A DNA stretch of 64,000 nucleotides from Jatrophihabitans_A sp035248685 (GTDB lineage Bacteria; Actinomycetota; Actinomycetes; Mycobacteriales; Jatrophihabitantaceae), in NCBI GenBank assembly GCA_035248685.1, contig DATFHF010000061.1:62001-126000 (forward strand). Direction: 5' to 3'. The notes beneath the pieces were generated by a model. The model ran no database searches, was not told the origin of the DNA, and was given only the letters and a program-made list of their open reading frames with translations. Every line of letters starts with the position of its first letter. Positions within the stretch are counted from its first letter, which is position 1. Made by a program: the position numbers and the translations under genes. Positions 50,598 through 60,900 of this stretch are shown here, in pieces.

Positions 50598-51779
50598 ATG
50601 ACCGACGTAGCGGCGCTACTGAGCGGACCGGAGTTCCACGTCGATCCCTATCCGGCGTACGACGTGCTGCGCGACCTCGACCGAGTGCTGTGGGTGGACG
50701 GGATGGACCGGTGGCTGGTCACCGGGCACGCCGAGGCGGTGGCCCTTTTCACCCATCCCTGCGCCTCATCCAACCGCGACCTCGCCGACGAGTCGGAACG
50801 CTGGCCCGAGGACGGCATCCAGCCGCGGGGATTGCCGTTCCTGGACCCACCCGACCACACCCGGCTGCGCCGGCTCGTCCAGGGCGCGTTCACCCAGCGC
50901 GCGGTCGAGCGGGCCCGCCCGCGGATCGAGGAGGTGGTGGACGGCCTGCTGACGGCGGCCGGCGAGCGGGGCGAGTTCGACCTCGTGCAGGATTTCGCCG
51001 CGCCACTGCCTGCGATCGTGCTGTCGAACCTGCTGGGCATTCCGCCGGCCGATCACGCGATGTACCACCGCTGGGTGGCCACCATCATCGAGACCATCGA
51101 CCCGGTGTCGCACCGGCGGCGCTCCGAGGCCGGCGCGGACGAGCGGGTAACCATGCGGAACTACCTCACCGAGGTCATCGACCGGCGCCGGGTCGAGCCG
51201 CGGGACGATCTGATCAGCGCGATGGTTCAGGCCGAGGAAGACGGCGAGCAGCTGACCAGCCAGGAGATCCTGGAAATGTGCGTCGTCCTCACCATGGCCG
51301 GCCTGGAAGCGACCACCAGCCTGATCGCGAACGGGACCATCGCGCTGTTCGACCATCCCGAGCAACTGGCCCGGCTCCGGGACGACCCGGGCCTGATGAC
51401 CAGCGCGATCGAGGAGCTGTTGCGCTTCGACGCGCCGGTGCAGGTGGCCGGGCGGGTGGCCCGCGATGATTTCTCACTCGGTGGCCACGAGCTCAAAAAA
51501 GGGCAGACGGTCGGCGTGTTGCTGGGCGCAGTCAACCGCGATCCGCTGGCGTTCGACCAGCCCAACGAGCTGCGACTGGACCGCAATCCGAACAACCACC
51601 TGGGATTCGGCCGCGGAATCCACAAATGCATCGGCGCTCCGCTGGCCCGGCTGGAGGGCCCGATCGCCTTCACCGCGCTGCTGTCGCGATTCCCCGGTCT
51701 TCGCCTCGACGGCGAGGGCAAGCGGCGGCACAACATCCACGTACGCGGATTCGAGTCGCTGCCGGTCGCCGTGGCATAG
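50598..51779 (+). CDS. Cytochrome P450 (CYP105/107-like class)
   Basis: 393-residue bacterial class I P450. Heme loop FGRGIHKCIGAPLARLE with Cys344, ExxR as EELLR, and I-helix MAGLEATTS with the acidic-Thr pair. Substrate contact regions are not interpretable by eye. AGGAG lies 4 bp before the ATG at 50598 (an in-frame ATG at 50586 is possible); the longer open frame upstream is the shadow of the previous gene. No ferredoxin gene is next to it. Probable hydroxylation or oxidative coupling step in region B. Confidence 0.92.
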   Translation: MTDVAALLSGPEFHVDPYPAYDVLRDLDRVLWVDGMDRWLVTGHAEAVALFTHPCASSNRDLADESERWPEDGIQPRGLPFLDPPDHTRLRRLVQGAFTQRAVERARPRIEEVVDGLLTAAGERGEFDLVQDFAAPLPAIVLSNLLGIPPADHAMYHRWVATIIETIDPVSHRRRSEAGADERVTMRNYLTEVIDRRRVEPRDDLISAMVQAEEDGEQLTSQEILEMCVVLTMAGLEATTSLIANGTIALFDHPEQLARLRDDPGLMTSAIEELLRFDAPVQVAGRVARDDFSLGGHELKKGQTVGVLLGAVNRDPLAFDQPNELRLDRNPNNHLGFGRGIHKCIGAPLARLEGPIAFTALLSRFPGLRLDGEGKRRHNIHVRGFESLPVAVA

Positions 51780-51867
51780 CCAGCGTTGAACAGTTGCGTC
51801 GGTGGCGTGGCGCTGGAGAAGGTTCGTTCGGCGGTAGCCCAATTCCCTGCTACGGAAGGAGATTCTG

Positions 51868-52485
51868 ATGGGCGAGCGTGCGGACCAAGTTGCCGATCGG
51901 CTCCAGCAGGAATTCAACCTGATGGCCGATCTGGTGTCCCGACTGAGCACTGACCAGGTCGATGCCGCCTGCGGGGATCCGCAGGGTGAGACGGTCGGGC
52001 ACGTTCTCGAGCACCTGCGGATGGGCACCGATATCGTGGTGGGCTGGCTGCAGGGCGTGGTCACCGATTCGCCCCAGCTCGCCGCCGGGTATGCCCACGG
52101 CTATAACCACACCCACGACCACGACCACGACCATCACCACCAGGATCACGACCACGGCAATGACCCCCACGGCCACAACTACCACGACCACGACCACGGC
52201 CACAGCCACCACGACCCCAGCCACGACCGCGGTGCTCCGAGCCCGAAGCGGGGCGAAGAGGTGGCGGCAACGATGGTCGCGCTGCGCGGTCCCGGCACGG
52301 CGTTCGTCGAAGCCGTCCGAGGGCTGTCCGACCCACAACTGGACTCCGTTCCGCCGCCCGCGCCGAGCCTGACCGACGGAACCAGGCCGCTGGGCGAGAT
52401 CGCGCAGTTCATCGCCAACGACCTGGCCACCCACCGCGCCCACCTGGAGCGGGCGATCGCCCAGGTGCCGCAACAGGCGCAATAA
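51868..52485 (+). CDS. DinB/MDMPI-like four-helix protein with a His-rich insert
   Basis: 205 residues with GGAAGGAG before the ATG. The two flanking parts (ADRLQQEFNLMADLVSRLS and IAQFIANDLATHRAHLERAI) are helical and resemble DinB-like/mycothiol-dependent enzyme folds, including a conserved HxxxH-type end. Between them, residues 77-120 contain 19 His in 44 residues, mostly as alternating His-Asp. Such a tract would bind Zn, Ni, Cu or Fe. Possible roles are metal storage or delivery, or a thiol-dependent modification of a sulfur-containing product. A 14-mer just upstream (51785-51798) is shared with the region before the NRPS at 37267. Confidence 0.75.
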   Translation: MGERADQVADRLQQEFNLMADLVSRLSTDQVDAACGDPQGETVGHVLEHLRMGTDIVVGWLQGVVTDSPQLAAGYAHGYNHTHDHDHDHHHQDHDHGNDPHGHNYHDHDHGHSHHDPSHDRGAPSPKRGEEVAATMVALRGPGTAFVEAVRGLSDPQLDSVPPPAPSLTDGTRPLGEIAQFIANDLATHRAHLERAIAQVPQQAQ

Positions 52486-52514
52486 CCGCGATCCGTCGCA
52501 GCACCGACGACGAG

Positions 52515-54020
52515 ATGACACCGGGTGACTGGGATGACGTCGTCGTCGGCGCCGGTTCGGCCGGCGCGGTGCTCGCCAGCCGGCTGTCCGAGCGGCCTGA
52601 CCGCCGGGTGCTGCTGGTCGAGGCCGGCGTCGACCCGCCGACCGAACGGCCCGACGGAGCGGTGCTCACCGGCAGCAACTGGGACTACGAAGCGATAGTC
52701 CGTGCGGACCGGCGGTTCCCGTACCCGCTGGGCAAGGTCGTCGGGGGCTCATCCGCGGTCAACGGCGCAATCGCGATGCGCGGGCTGGCCCGCGACTTCG
52801 ACGAATGGGTGGCGGCCGGCAACCCCGAGTGGGGTTGGGACCGGGTGCTTCCGCACTTCCGCGCGGTGGAGACCGACGCCGACTTCGCCGGGACGACGCA
52901 CGGCGATGCCGGCCCGGTGCCGATCCGGCGGTGCCGTCCGGACGAATGGGATGCGTTGGGCCAGGCGTTCTGGCGGGCGTGCCGCGACGCGGGCCTGCCG
53001 GAGGTAGCCGACCTGAACGCCGGATCGGACGTCGGCGTCGGTCCGGTGCCCACAAACACCAGCGGTGGTCGGCGGATGTCCACCGCCGACACCCACCTGG
53101 CCGCGGCCCGCGACCGGGCCAACCTGGCGGTCTGGACCGGCTGTCGAGTCCGGCGGGTGCTGCTCGACGGCGGCCGGGTCGGCGGCGTCGAGCTGGCCGA
53201 TGGCAACCAGGTCGCCGCCGACCGGGTGACGCTATGCGCGGGCGCGGTGAACACGCCGGCGATCCTGCTGCGCTCGGGCATCGGGCCGGCGCAGGAGCTG
53301 GCCGCCGCGGGTGTCCGGCCCGTCGTCGACCGGCCCGGCGTCGGGGAGAACCTGGCCGACCACCCGACCGTGGCTATCTGGTCGGTGCTGCGTCCGGACG
53401 CCGCGCCGTGTCGGCCCGATCACCCGGTGCTGGCCCGGCTGGCGCTCGGCGGTGCCGATCCCGACGTCACGATCACGGTCGCTAGCAGCGTCGCGGTACC
53501 CGGGATGCCCGGCCTGGCCCCGATCGTCGGCGACCGACCGTGTGTCGCGCTCGCGGCGACGCTGCTAGCCCCGGCGTCCCGGGGCCGGGTGACGCTGGCG
53601 CCGGGCGACCTGGACGGTCCGCCGGTCATCGAGCTGCGGCTGGCCACCGAGCCGGAGGACCTCAGGGGACTGATGGCCGGCACCCGGTTCGCCTGGTCGC
53701 TCGTCCGATCGGCACCGCTGGCCGCCCTGCTCGACCGGACGTTCGTCTGGACCGACCGGCTGGTCGCCGACGACGCGCTGCTCAGTTCCGCGATAGCCCG
53801 GTTCGTCTCGCCTATGTGGCATCCCGCGGGCACCGCGCGGATGGGCGCGGCGGACGATCCGGCCGCGGTCGCCGACGGACATGGGCGGGTGCACGGCGTC
53901 ACCGGCCTGTACGTGGTGGACGCCTCCGTGTTGCCCACGCTGCCGCGGGCGACCCCGAACCTCACCTGCATCGTGCTCGCCGAGCGGGTGGCCCGCTGGA
54001 TGGACGGGCAGCAGGCATGA
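52515..54020 (+). CDS. GMC-family FAD oxidoreductase
   Basis: 501-residue glucose-methanol-choline oxidoreductase. N-terminal FAD fold VVVGAGSAGAVLASRLSE, then LGKVVGGSSAVNGAIAMRG (GMC signature 1) and GAVNTPAILLRSGIGP (signature 2). The C-terminal catalytic region has MWHPAGTARMG with the active-site His, and a second polar residue in RATPNLT. It oxidises an alcohol or a CH-N/CH-S group with O2 or another acceptor. Oxidation of a thiazoline to a thiazole or of an alcohol arm is plausible in this cluster. Its stop overlaps the next NRPS start (ATGA). Confidence 0.92.
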   Translation: MTPGDWDDVVVGAGSAGAVLASRLSERPDRRVLLVEAGVDPPTERPDGAVLTGSNWDYEAIVRADRRFPYPLGKVVGGSSAVNGAIAMRGLARDFDEWVAAGNPEWGWDRVLPHFRAVETDADFAGTTHGDAGPVPIRRCRPDEWDALGQAFWRACRDAGLPEVADLNAGSDVGVGPVPTNTSGGRRMSTADTHLAAARDRANLAVWTGCRVRRVLLDGGRVGGVELADGNQVAADRVTLCAGAVNTPAILLRSGIGPAQELAAAGVRPVVDRPGVGENLADHPTVAIWSVLRPDAAPCRPDHPVLARLALGGADPDVTITVASSVAVPGMPGLAPIVGDRPCVALAATLLAPASRGRVTLAPGDLDGPPVIELRLATEPEDLRGLMAGTRFAWSLVRSAPLAALLDRTFVWTDRLVADDALLSSAIARFVSPMWHPAGTARMGAADDPAAVADGHGRVHGVTGLYVVDASVLPTLPRATPNLTCIVLAERVARWMDGQQA

Positions 54021-57000
54021 CCGCCACGCCCTTTCCGCTGACCGACCTGCAGGAGGCCTACCTGGTCGGCACCAGCGAGCTGGTCGACCTCGGCGGCTTC
54101 TGGCCGCACTTCTACCTGGAGCTCGACGTCGTCGGCCTGGCGGTCGAGCGCCTCGCCGACGCCGTCGCCGCTCTGGTCGCGCGGCACGAGCAGCTGCGCA
54201 CGGTGGTGGCGCCCGGCGGCGGGCAGGTCGTGTTGGCCGCCGCCGACCTGGGCGGTATGCCGGTGCCGGTGCACGACCTGCGCGATCTCGCCCCCGGCCG
54301 GGCCGAGGCGGCGATCGCCCAGGTCAGGGACCGGATGGCCGGCACCGGCCACGATCCCGCGGTGTGGCCGCTGTTTGCGGTCGAGGCGAGCCGGCTGCGT
54401 ACCCACCGCACCCGGGTGCATCTCGCGATGAGCCTGCTGCTGCTCGACGCGCACAGCACCTGGCAGCTGCTCGGCGAGGCCTGGCGGCTGTGCGCGCGCC
54501 CGGAAGACCCGCTGCCACCGGTCCAGCTCACCGTCCGGCAGTGGCGGGAGTTGCTCGCCGAGCGGCACCGGGCGCGCGAGCACTGGCCGTATTGGGGGGA
54601 CCGGCTCGACTCGCTGCCGGAGGCACCGGCGCTGCCGCTCGCCGGGCCGCTGGCTCGGCTGGGACCGGTCCGGCTGACCCAGCGCCGCTGCGAGCTGGGC
54701 GCCGCTGAGTGGGCCGGGCTGGTCGTCGCGGCCCGCCGGCAGCGGGTGCTGCCGGCCGCAGCGCTCGCCCACGCGTTCGCCGAGACCCTGGGAGCTTGGG
54801 CGGCTGGGCCCCGGTTCTGCCTGAACATGCTGCACGAGGGATGGCGGGGGCGGCACCCGGAGTGGGCCGGCGTCGTCGGGAACCTCGGCGCCACCCTGCC
54901 GGTCGAGGTCGACCTCGGCCGGGACGAGGGGTACTGGGACCGGGCCCGCCGGCTTCAGGGACAGCTGTGGCGTGACCTCGAACACAGCGACGTCACCGCC
55001 GTCGAGATCATGCGGGCGGTCGCGGCCCGGCGCAGCTGGTCCTCGCAGCCGGCACTGCCGTACGTCTTCAACGGCATGCTGGGATCCGGGCCGCGGACGC
55101 CCCGGCCGGCCGCGGTGCCGGTCGCCAGCGCGCTGCGGACACCGCACGTACTGATCGACAACCAGGTCCAGGACGCGCCCGGCGGCGGGGTCGTCTGCAC
55201 CTGGTACGTCGTCGACGCGGCGTTCCCGGCCGGCCTGCCGGACGTGATGTTCGACGCCTATACCGACCTGGTGCGGGGGCTGGCGACGGCCGAGGAGCCG
55301 GTCATCGGCCTGGCCCGGCACCGCGCCCGGGTCGCGGCCGTCAACGACACCGCCGGCCCGCTGCCGGCAGGCCGGCTGGAGGACGGGTTCATGCGGTCGG
55401 CGGCGAGCCGGCCGGACGCGACCGCGCTCGTCACCCCAGCCCGGACGATGAGCTACGCCGAGCTCGAGCGCGCGGCGGCCACGGTCGCCGGCCGGCTGCG
55501 GTGGCACGGTGTCGGGCGCGGTGACATCGTCCCGGTCGTCCTGCGCAAGGGCTGGGAGCAGGTGGTCGCAGTACTCGCGGTGCTGCGCTGCGGGGCCGCG
55601 TACTGCCCGGTCGACGCCGGCCTGCCGGCCGAGCGGATCCGCCAACTGCTCGACCAATGCGCCCCGCGCGTCGTCATCGCGACGACGAGCCGGTCGCTGC
55701 CCGCGGACCTCGGGCGGCCGGTCGTGGAACTCGACCGGACGTCGTGGGTCGGCATGGACGAGCCGGGTCGCCGCCCCGGTGACGGCGAGCCGACCGACCT
55801 GGCGTACGTCATTCACACCTCCGGCTCGACCGGTACGCCCAAGGGCGTGCTGATCGAGCACCGCAGTGCGCTGAATACGGTGCTCGACGTCAACCAGCGG
55901 ATCGGACTGGGCCCGGCCGACCGGGTGTTCGGCGTATCGTCGCTCAGCTTCGACCTGTCCGTGTGGGACGTGTTCGGAACCCTGGCCGCCGGCGCCACGC
56001 TGGTCCTGCCGCGCGCGTCGGCCGCGCCGGAGCCGACCGAATGGCTGGCCACCGCCGCCGAGCACGGCGTGACGGTGTGGAACTCGGTACCCGCGCTGGC
56101 CGAGCTGCTGACCGAGGAGGCCGAGCACGCCTCGGCCAGGGACCGGCCGCCGCTGCGTGCGGTGCTGCTCAGCGGCGACTGGGTGCCGCCGACCCTTCCG
56201 GATCGGATGCGGTCGGTGTGGGGGAGCGGGCTGCGGGTTCTCGCGCTCGGCGGCGCCACCGAGGCCTCGATCTGGTCGAACGCCTTCGAGGTCGACCGGG
56301 TCGACGCCGGCTGGCGGAGCATCCCGTACGGCATACCGCTGCGCAACCAGCGGATGACGGTCCTTGACCATCGGATGCGGGTGCGCGCGCCGTGGGCGAC
56401 CGGCGCCATCTATATCGGCGGCGTGGGGCTTGCCCGCGGCTACCTCGGCGACCACGCGACCACGGCCGAGCGGTTCGTGTCGCACCCCGAGACCGGTGAA
56501 CGGCTGTACTGCACCGGCGACCTCGGCCGGTACTGGCCGGACGGCACCATCGAGTTCCTCGGGCGGGAGGACCGGCAGCTGAAGATCCGCGGCTTCCGGA
56601 TCGAGCCGGGAGAGGTCGAGTCGGTGCTGCGGCGCTGCCCGGGAGTGACCGAGTGCGCGGTCGGGGCCGACCGTGGACCCGATGGTGCGCCCCGGCTGGC
56701 GGCGCTCGTGGTCGGAAGTACCGACGGCCCGGACGAGTTGGCGATCCGCGCGTTCCTTTCCGACCGGCTGCCGCACTACATGGTCCCGGCCCGACTGCAC
56801 CTGGTCGAGGCGCTGCCGCTCACCCCGAACGGCAAGGTCGACCTCGCCGCCGGGCTGCGGATCCGGCCGGACCAGCGGGTTGCGGCGGCGCCGATGCCGC
56901 TCACCGACCCGCGCGCGGAGCTCCTGCGGCAGCTATGGGCCGACCTGCTCGAACGGCCCGACGTCGGCCCGGACGACAACTTCTTCACCCTTGGCGGCAG

Positions 57001-57913
57001 CTCGTTGCTCGCGCTGCGGCTGATGCACCGGCTGCGGGCAGAGCTGGATCTCGACGTGTCGCTCGGCGTGATCTTCGAGGCGCCGACGGTGCGGGCGTTG
57101 GCTGATCGGTTGCGCTCGGCCGAGCCGGGCGCTGTCGGTGTGCCGCTGAAGGACGGCAGCGGCCCGCTGTTGGTGCTGTTCCATCCGGTCGGCGGCTCGG
57201 TGCGCTGCTACGGCGAACTGGTCCGGACCTGGCCGGGGCCGGTGCACGGCTGCCAGAGCCCGTTGCTCGACGCCGGGCCGTGCGGCGGTCCGGCCGGGCT
57301 GGAGGCGCTTGCCGCCGACTACCGCGCCGAGCTGGACCGACTCGACCATGTGGGGCGGCCGATCGTGCTGGCCGGCTGGTCGATGGGCGGCGTGCTGGCC
57401 CACGAGGTCGGCCGGCAGCTCGCCGCCGAGGGCCGGTGCCCGACCGTCGTCATGATCGACAGCACCGTGCCGGGGAGCGGCTCCGAGCCCTCCCGCCGGC
57501 CGGGTTACCTGGAGTTCCTTACCGACCTGGCCGGCGGCCGGCTGCCGGCGGCCGTCCGGTCCGTCGACTCGGCGCAGGTCGCCCGCGACGTCGCGGTCGG
57601 GCTCGACCTGCTGCCGGCGGGCTCACTGGTCGCCGACGTCGAGCGGCTGGCCGCCGTACACGGGCGGAACCTGGAGCTGCTGGCGGCGTACCGGCCGGGG
57701 CCTAGCCCGGTGCCGACGCTGTTGTTCGTGGCCACGAAAGCGCACCCGGCCGATCCGGTGCCGGCCTGGCGAGCGCTCTGTGCCGACTTGAAGGTGGTGC
57801 GCTGGGCGGTCGACCACCACGGCATCGTCGCCGAGGATCGGCTGGCCGATGTCGGCACCGAGGCCCGGCGATGGCTGGCCGGGCGCGCGAGCGTGGCGCT
57901 TTCCCGGTCATGA
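54017..57913 (+). CDS. NRPS, Cy(altered)-A(Cys)-T-TE
   Basis: 1298-residue synthetase without a docking domain; it begins directly at the condensation/cyclization domain (FPLTDLQEAYLVGTS). The motif is S139-x4-D144-x2-S147, with the first Asp replaced by Ser. Adenylation domain ~440-930 with TSGSTGTPKG; code by eye D-L-W-N-L-S-L-I-W-K (cysteine). Carrier Ser996 in GGSSLLA. Thioesterase ~1035-1290 with Ser1122 in GWSMGG and a late His in VDHHG. The start at 54017 overlaps the GMC stop; longer frames are shadows of that gene. It is the second thioesterase-bearing Cys module of region B, and it converges on the PKS gene 46 bp away. Confidence 0.9.
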   Translation: MTATPFPLTDLQEAYLVGTSELVDLGGFWPHFYLELDVVGLAVERLADAVAALVARHEQLRTVVAPGGGQVVLAAADLGGMPVPVHDLRDLAPGRAEAAIAQVRDRMAGTGHDPAVWPLFAVEASRLRTHRTRVHLAMSLLLLDAHSTWQLLGEAWRLCARPEDPLPPVQLTVRQWRELLAERHRAREHWPYWGDRLDSLPEAPALPLAGPLARLGPVRLTQRRCELGAAEWAGLVVAARRQRVLPAAALAHAFAETLGAWAAGPRFCLNMLHEGWRGRHPEWAGVVGNLGATLPVEVDLGRDEGYWDRARRLQGQLWRDLEHSDVTAVEIMRAVAARRSWSSQPALPYVFNGMLGSGPRTPRPAAVPVASALRTPHVLIDNQVQDAPGGGVVCTWYVVDAAFPAGLPDVMFDAYTDLVRGLATAEEPVIGLARHRARVAAVNDTAGPLPAGRLEDGFMRSAASRPDATALVTPARTMSYAELERAAATVAGRLRWHGVGRGDIVPVVLRKGWEQVVAVLAVLRCGAAYCPVDAGLPAERIRQLLDQCAPRVVIATTSRSLPADLGRPVVELDRTSWVGMDEPGRRPGDGEPTDLAYVIHTSGSTGTPKGVLIEHRSALNTVLDVNQRIGLGPADRVFGVSSLSFDLSVWDVFGTLAAGATLVLPRASAAPEPTEWLATAAEHGVTVWNSVPALAELLTEEAEHASARDRPPLRAVLLSGDWVPPTLPDRMRSVWGSGLRVLALGGATEASIWSNAFEVDRVDAGWRSIPYGIPLRNQRMTVLDHRMRVRAPWATGAIYIGGVGLARGYLGDHATTAERFVSHPETGERLYCTGDLGRYWPDGTIEFLGREDRQLKIRGFRIEPGEVESVLRRCPGVTECAVGADRGPDGAPRLAALVVGSTDGPDELAIRAFLSDRLPHYMVPARLHLVEALPLTPNGKVDLAAGLRIRPDQRVAAAPMPLTDPRAELLRQLWADLLERPDVGPDDNFFTLGGSSLLALRLMHRLRAELDLDVSLGVIFEAPTVRALADRLRSAEPGAVGVPLKDGSGPLLVLFHPVGGSVRCYGELVRTWPGPVHGCQSPLLDAGPCGGPAGLEALAADYRAELDRLDHVGRPIVLAGWSMGGVLAHEVGRQLAAEGRCPTVVMIDSTVPGSGSEPSRRPGYLEFLTDLAGGRLPAAVRSVDSAQVARDVAVGLDLLPAGSLVADVERLAAVHGRNLELLAAYRPGPSPVPTLLFVATKAHPADPVPAWRALCADLKVVRWAVDHHGIVAEDRLADVGTEARRWLAGRASVALSRS

Positions 57914-57959
57914 CCGACCCTGCCACCGGGACGGCGCCGCTCATGATCTTGGCCGACCC

Positions 57960-60900
57960 TTACAGGGTGAGGATCTCGGTGTCCGCCTCGTTGATGCGCG
58001 GGCCGTCGACCGGCGCGACGATACTGCGCAGGGTGAGCTGCCGGCACACCGACTCGGCAACGTCAGCCGCGTCCGCGCCGTCGAACAGGAACTCCGGCGT
58101 CACCTCGGAGCCGAACTCCAGCAGCAGCCGGTCCTGAAGCTGCACCGCGGCCAGCGAGTCGAGGCCTAGCTGGTTGAGCGGCTGCCGGCCGTGGCTGCCG
58201 GCCAGGCGCTGCTGGTCGTCGGGGGCCAGTTGCAGTAGCGACCCGAGTTGCTCGACGACCCGGCCCAGGACGGTCCGGCGCGCCCGGTCGGGATCGGCCA
58301 CCGCCAGCCGGGTCAGCTCGGTCAGGTCGAGCCGAGCCACCGGCGGGGCGGCCTTGCGGTCGACGGCCGGCCGCGCCGGCGGCAGGTCGGCCAGCCGGAT
58401 GTCGGTGACCGGCCGGGACCCCCTGGCCGCCGGGCGCAGCCGCACGCCGGTCAGTTCGAGCAGCACCGTCCCGTCCTGGTCGAGCAGCTGGACGTCGGCA
58501 GCGCACTCGCCGGCAGGGTCCTCCTCGACTCGGCGGGCGTAGCACCACATCGGACCGGTCAGCGGCCGGTGGACGGCGATCCGGTCTACCCGGGCGGGCA
58601 GCCAGGCCCGGCCGTCGCCGGGCAGGAATGCGGTGACCAGCTGGAAGCAGGCGTCGATGACCGTCGGGTCCAGCAGGTGACCGTCCGCGTCATCCGGGCT
58701 GGGCTCCACCAGCGCGCCGGCCTCGTCCGGGCCGCGGAACAGCCGGCAAATGCGCCGGAACGCCGGGCCGTAGCTGAGGCCTCGGCGGGCCAGATCGTCG
58801 GTCAGCGCCGAGACGGCGTCCTCGGTCAGCCGGCCGCACAACGCGGTCGGGTCGACCCGGCCGGGCGGCGGCCCGGCGTCGGCGGCGATCCGCCGGGCGG
58901 TGACGTGGGTGGTCCACGGCGCGGTCGGTTGCTCGACCGGACGGGCGAAGCAGCGGACGCCGCCGCCCGCCTCGGCCACCGCCTGCACGCCGGACGCCAG
59001 GCCTTCCGGCAGGACCAGCGGGGCCAGGAACGCCACGTCCTCGACGACCCATCCGGCGGCTCCGGCGGTGCCTCCGGCGGCGGCCAGCGCCCACTCGATC
59101 ATCGCCGCGGCCGGGAGCACCGGCACATCGTGCAACCGGTGCTGGCTGAGGTATCGCGGCTCGTCGACGCTGAGGACGCCGGCGAACCACCGGTCGAGCG
59201 CGGCGGCCAGCGGGACCGGAGCGCCGAGCAGCGGGTGCCCGGCGCGGCCCGGTGCGGAAACCGTCGGGTGCCATAGGTAGCGGCGCTGGAACGGGTACGT
59301 CGGGAGGTCCACCGGCCGGGTGCCGGCCGGGTACAGCGCGTCCCAACGCACCCGGTGCCCGCGGCTGTGCACGGTGGCGAGCGCGGTAAGCAGCGCTGAC
59401 GGTTCCGGCTCGCTCCGGCGGCCGGTGCAGAGCGCACGCGCGGCGTCGGGCATGGCCAGGCAGCGCGGGATGTACGGCGTGAGCACCGGCCGGGGCGCCA
59501 GCTCGAGGAACGTCCGGGCGGCTGGCGAGCCGAATGCGGCGATCGCGTCGGCGAACAGCACCGGGCGGCGGATCTGCGCGCACCAGTGCCCGGGGTCGGC
59601 CAGCTCCGCGGACACCGACCCGCCGGTGAGCGTGCTGATGACCGGGATCGTGGCCGGCCGGAGGTCGACTCCGGCGATCACCTCACGAAAGCGCGCGAGC
59701 ACCGGCTCGGTCGCGGACGTGTGCAGCGCATGGTTGACGGGCAGCATGGTGGCCCGGCCGCCGGCGGCGCGCAGCCGGGCGACCAGGTCCGCCACCGCGG
59801 CCGGCTCGCCCGAGACGACGGTATCCAGCGGCGAGTTGTACGCCGCGACGGTCACGCCGTCGTCGAGCAGCCGGCTGACGTCCGCGGCCCGTGCGCGCAC
59901 CGCGGCCATCGCGCCGGGTGGTAGCTCGGCCAGCAGCCGGCCGCGGGCGCCGACCAGCGTGCAGGCGTCGGGCAGGGTGAGCACCCCGGCGGCGTAGCCG
60001 GCGGTGATTTCGCCGAGCGAGTGGCCGACCAGCACGTCCGGGACCACGCCGAGCGTATCGAGCAGCCGGACCAGCGCGGCCTGGTAGGCGAACACCGCCG
60101 CGTGCGTGTACCGCGTGTCGTCCAGCAGTCCGGGTGGGGCGTCCGGATCGAGCGCTTGATGCAGCGGGCCCGGCAGCCAGCGGTCGAGGTGACCGGCCGC
60201 CTCGTCGAAGGTCGCGGCGAAGACCGGGAAGCGTTCGCGCAGCTGCCGGCCCATCCCCGGCAGCTGACTGCCGTGACCGCCGAACACGAAGCAGAGCTCG
60301 TCCGACGGGTCGGCGACGTCGGTGGTCGCGGAGGCCGCGAGCCGCTCCAGGGCGGTCAGCAGGTCCTCGCGGGTGTCGCCGAGCACGACGGCGCGGTGGT
60401 CGAAGACCGTACGGGACGCGGCGAGCGAGTAGCCCACTTGGTGCGGCTGCCACCCGTCGGTCGCGGCGAGATGAGCGGCCACCCGGCGGGCGGTCTCGGC
60501 CAGCGCGGGTGCCGACCGGGCCGACAGTGGCCACCCGAACGGGCCGGCCGGCGGCGGCGGTGCCGGTGAATCGAGCTGGGCCGGCGGTTGCTCGACGACG
60601 ACGTGGGCGTTGGTTCCGGAGATGCCGAACGACGAGACGCCGGCCCGGCGCGGCTGGCCGTGGTCCGGCCAGGGCCTGGTCTCGGTGAGCAGGGCCAGCC
60701 CGCTGGACTGCCAGTCGACCAGGCCGGAGGGCGGGTCGCAATACAGGCTGCCGGGCAGCACACCGTGCCGGACCGCCTGCACCATCTTCAGCAGACCGGC
60801 GACGCCGGAGGCCGCCTGCGCATGGCCGATGTTGGACTTGATTGATCCCAGCCACAGCGGCGGTGAGCCTGCTGTCGGTCGGTAGGCGGCAGCGAGCGCG

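Noticed and set aside
52081..52240. Repetitive CCACGA/CCACAA tract as a non-coding repeat or CRISPR-like array
   Set aside because: The periodicity is explained by His-Asp codons inside a gene with a good ribosome binding site; there are no spacers.
53540..54016. N-terminal extension of the NRPS at 54017
   Set aside because: The in-frame upstream sequence is an out-of-frame reading of the GMC oxidoreductase gene; the ATGA overlap at 54017 is the natural start.
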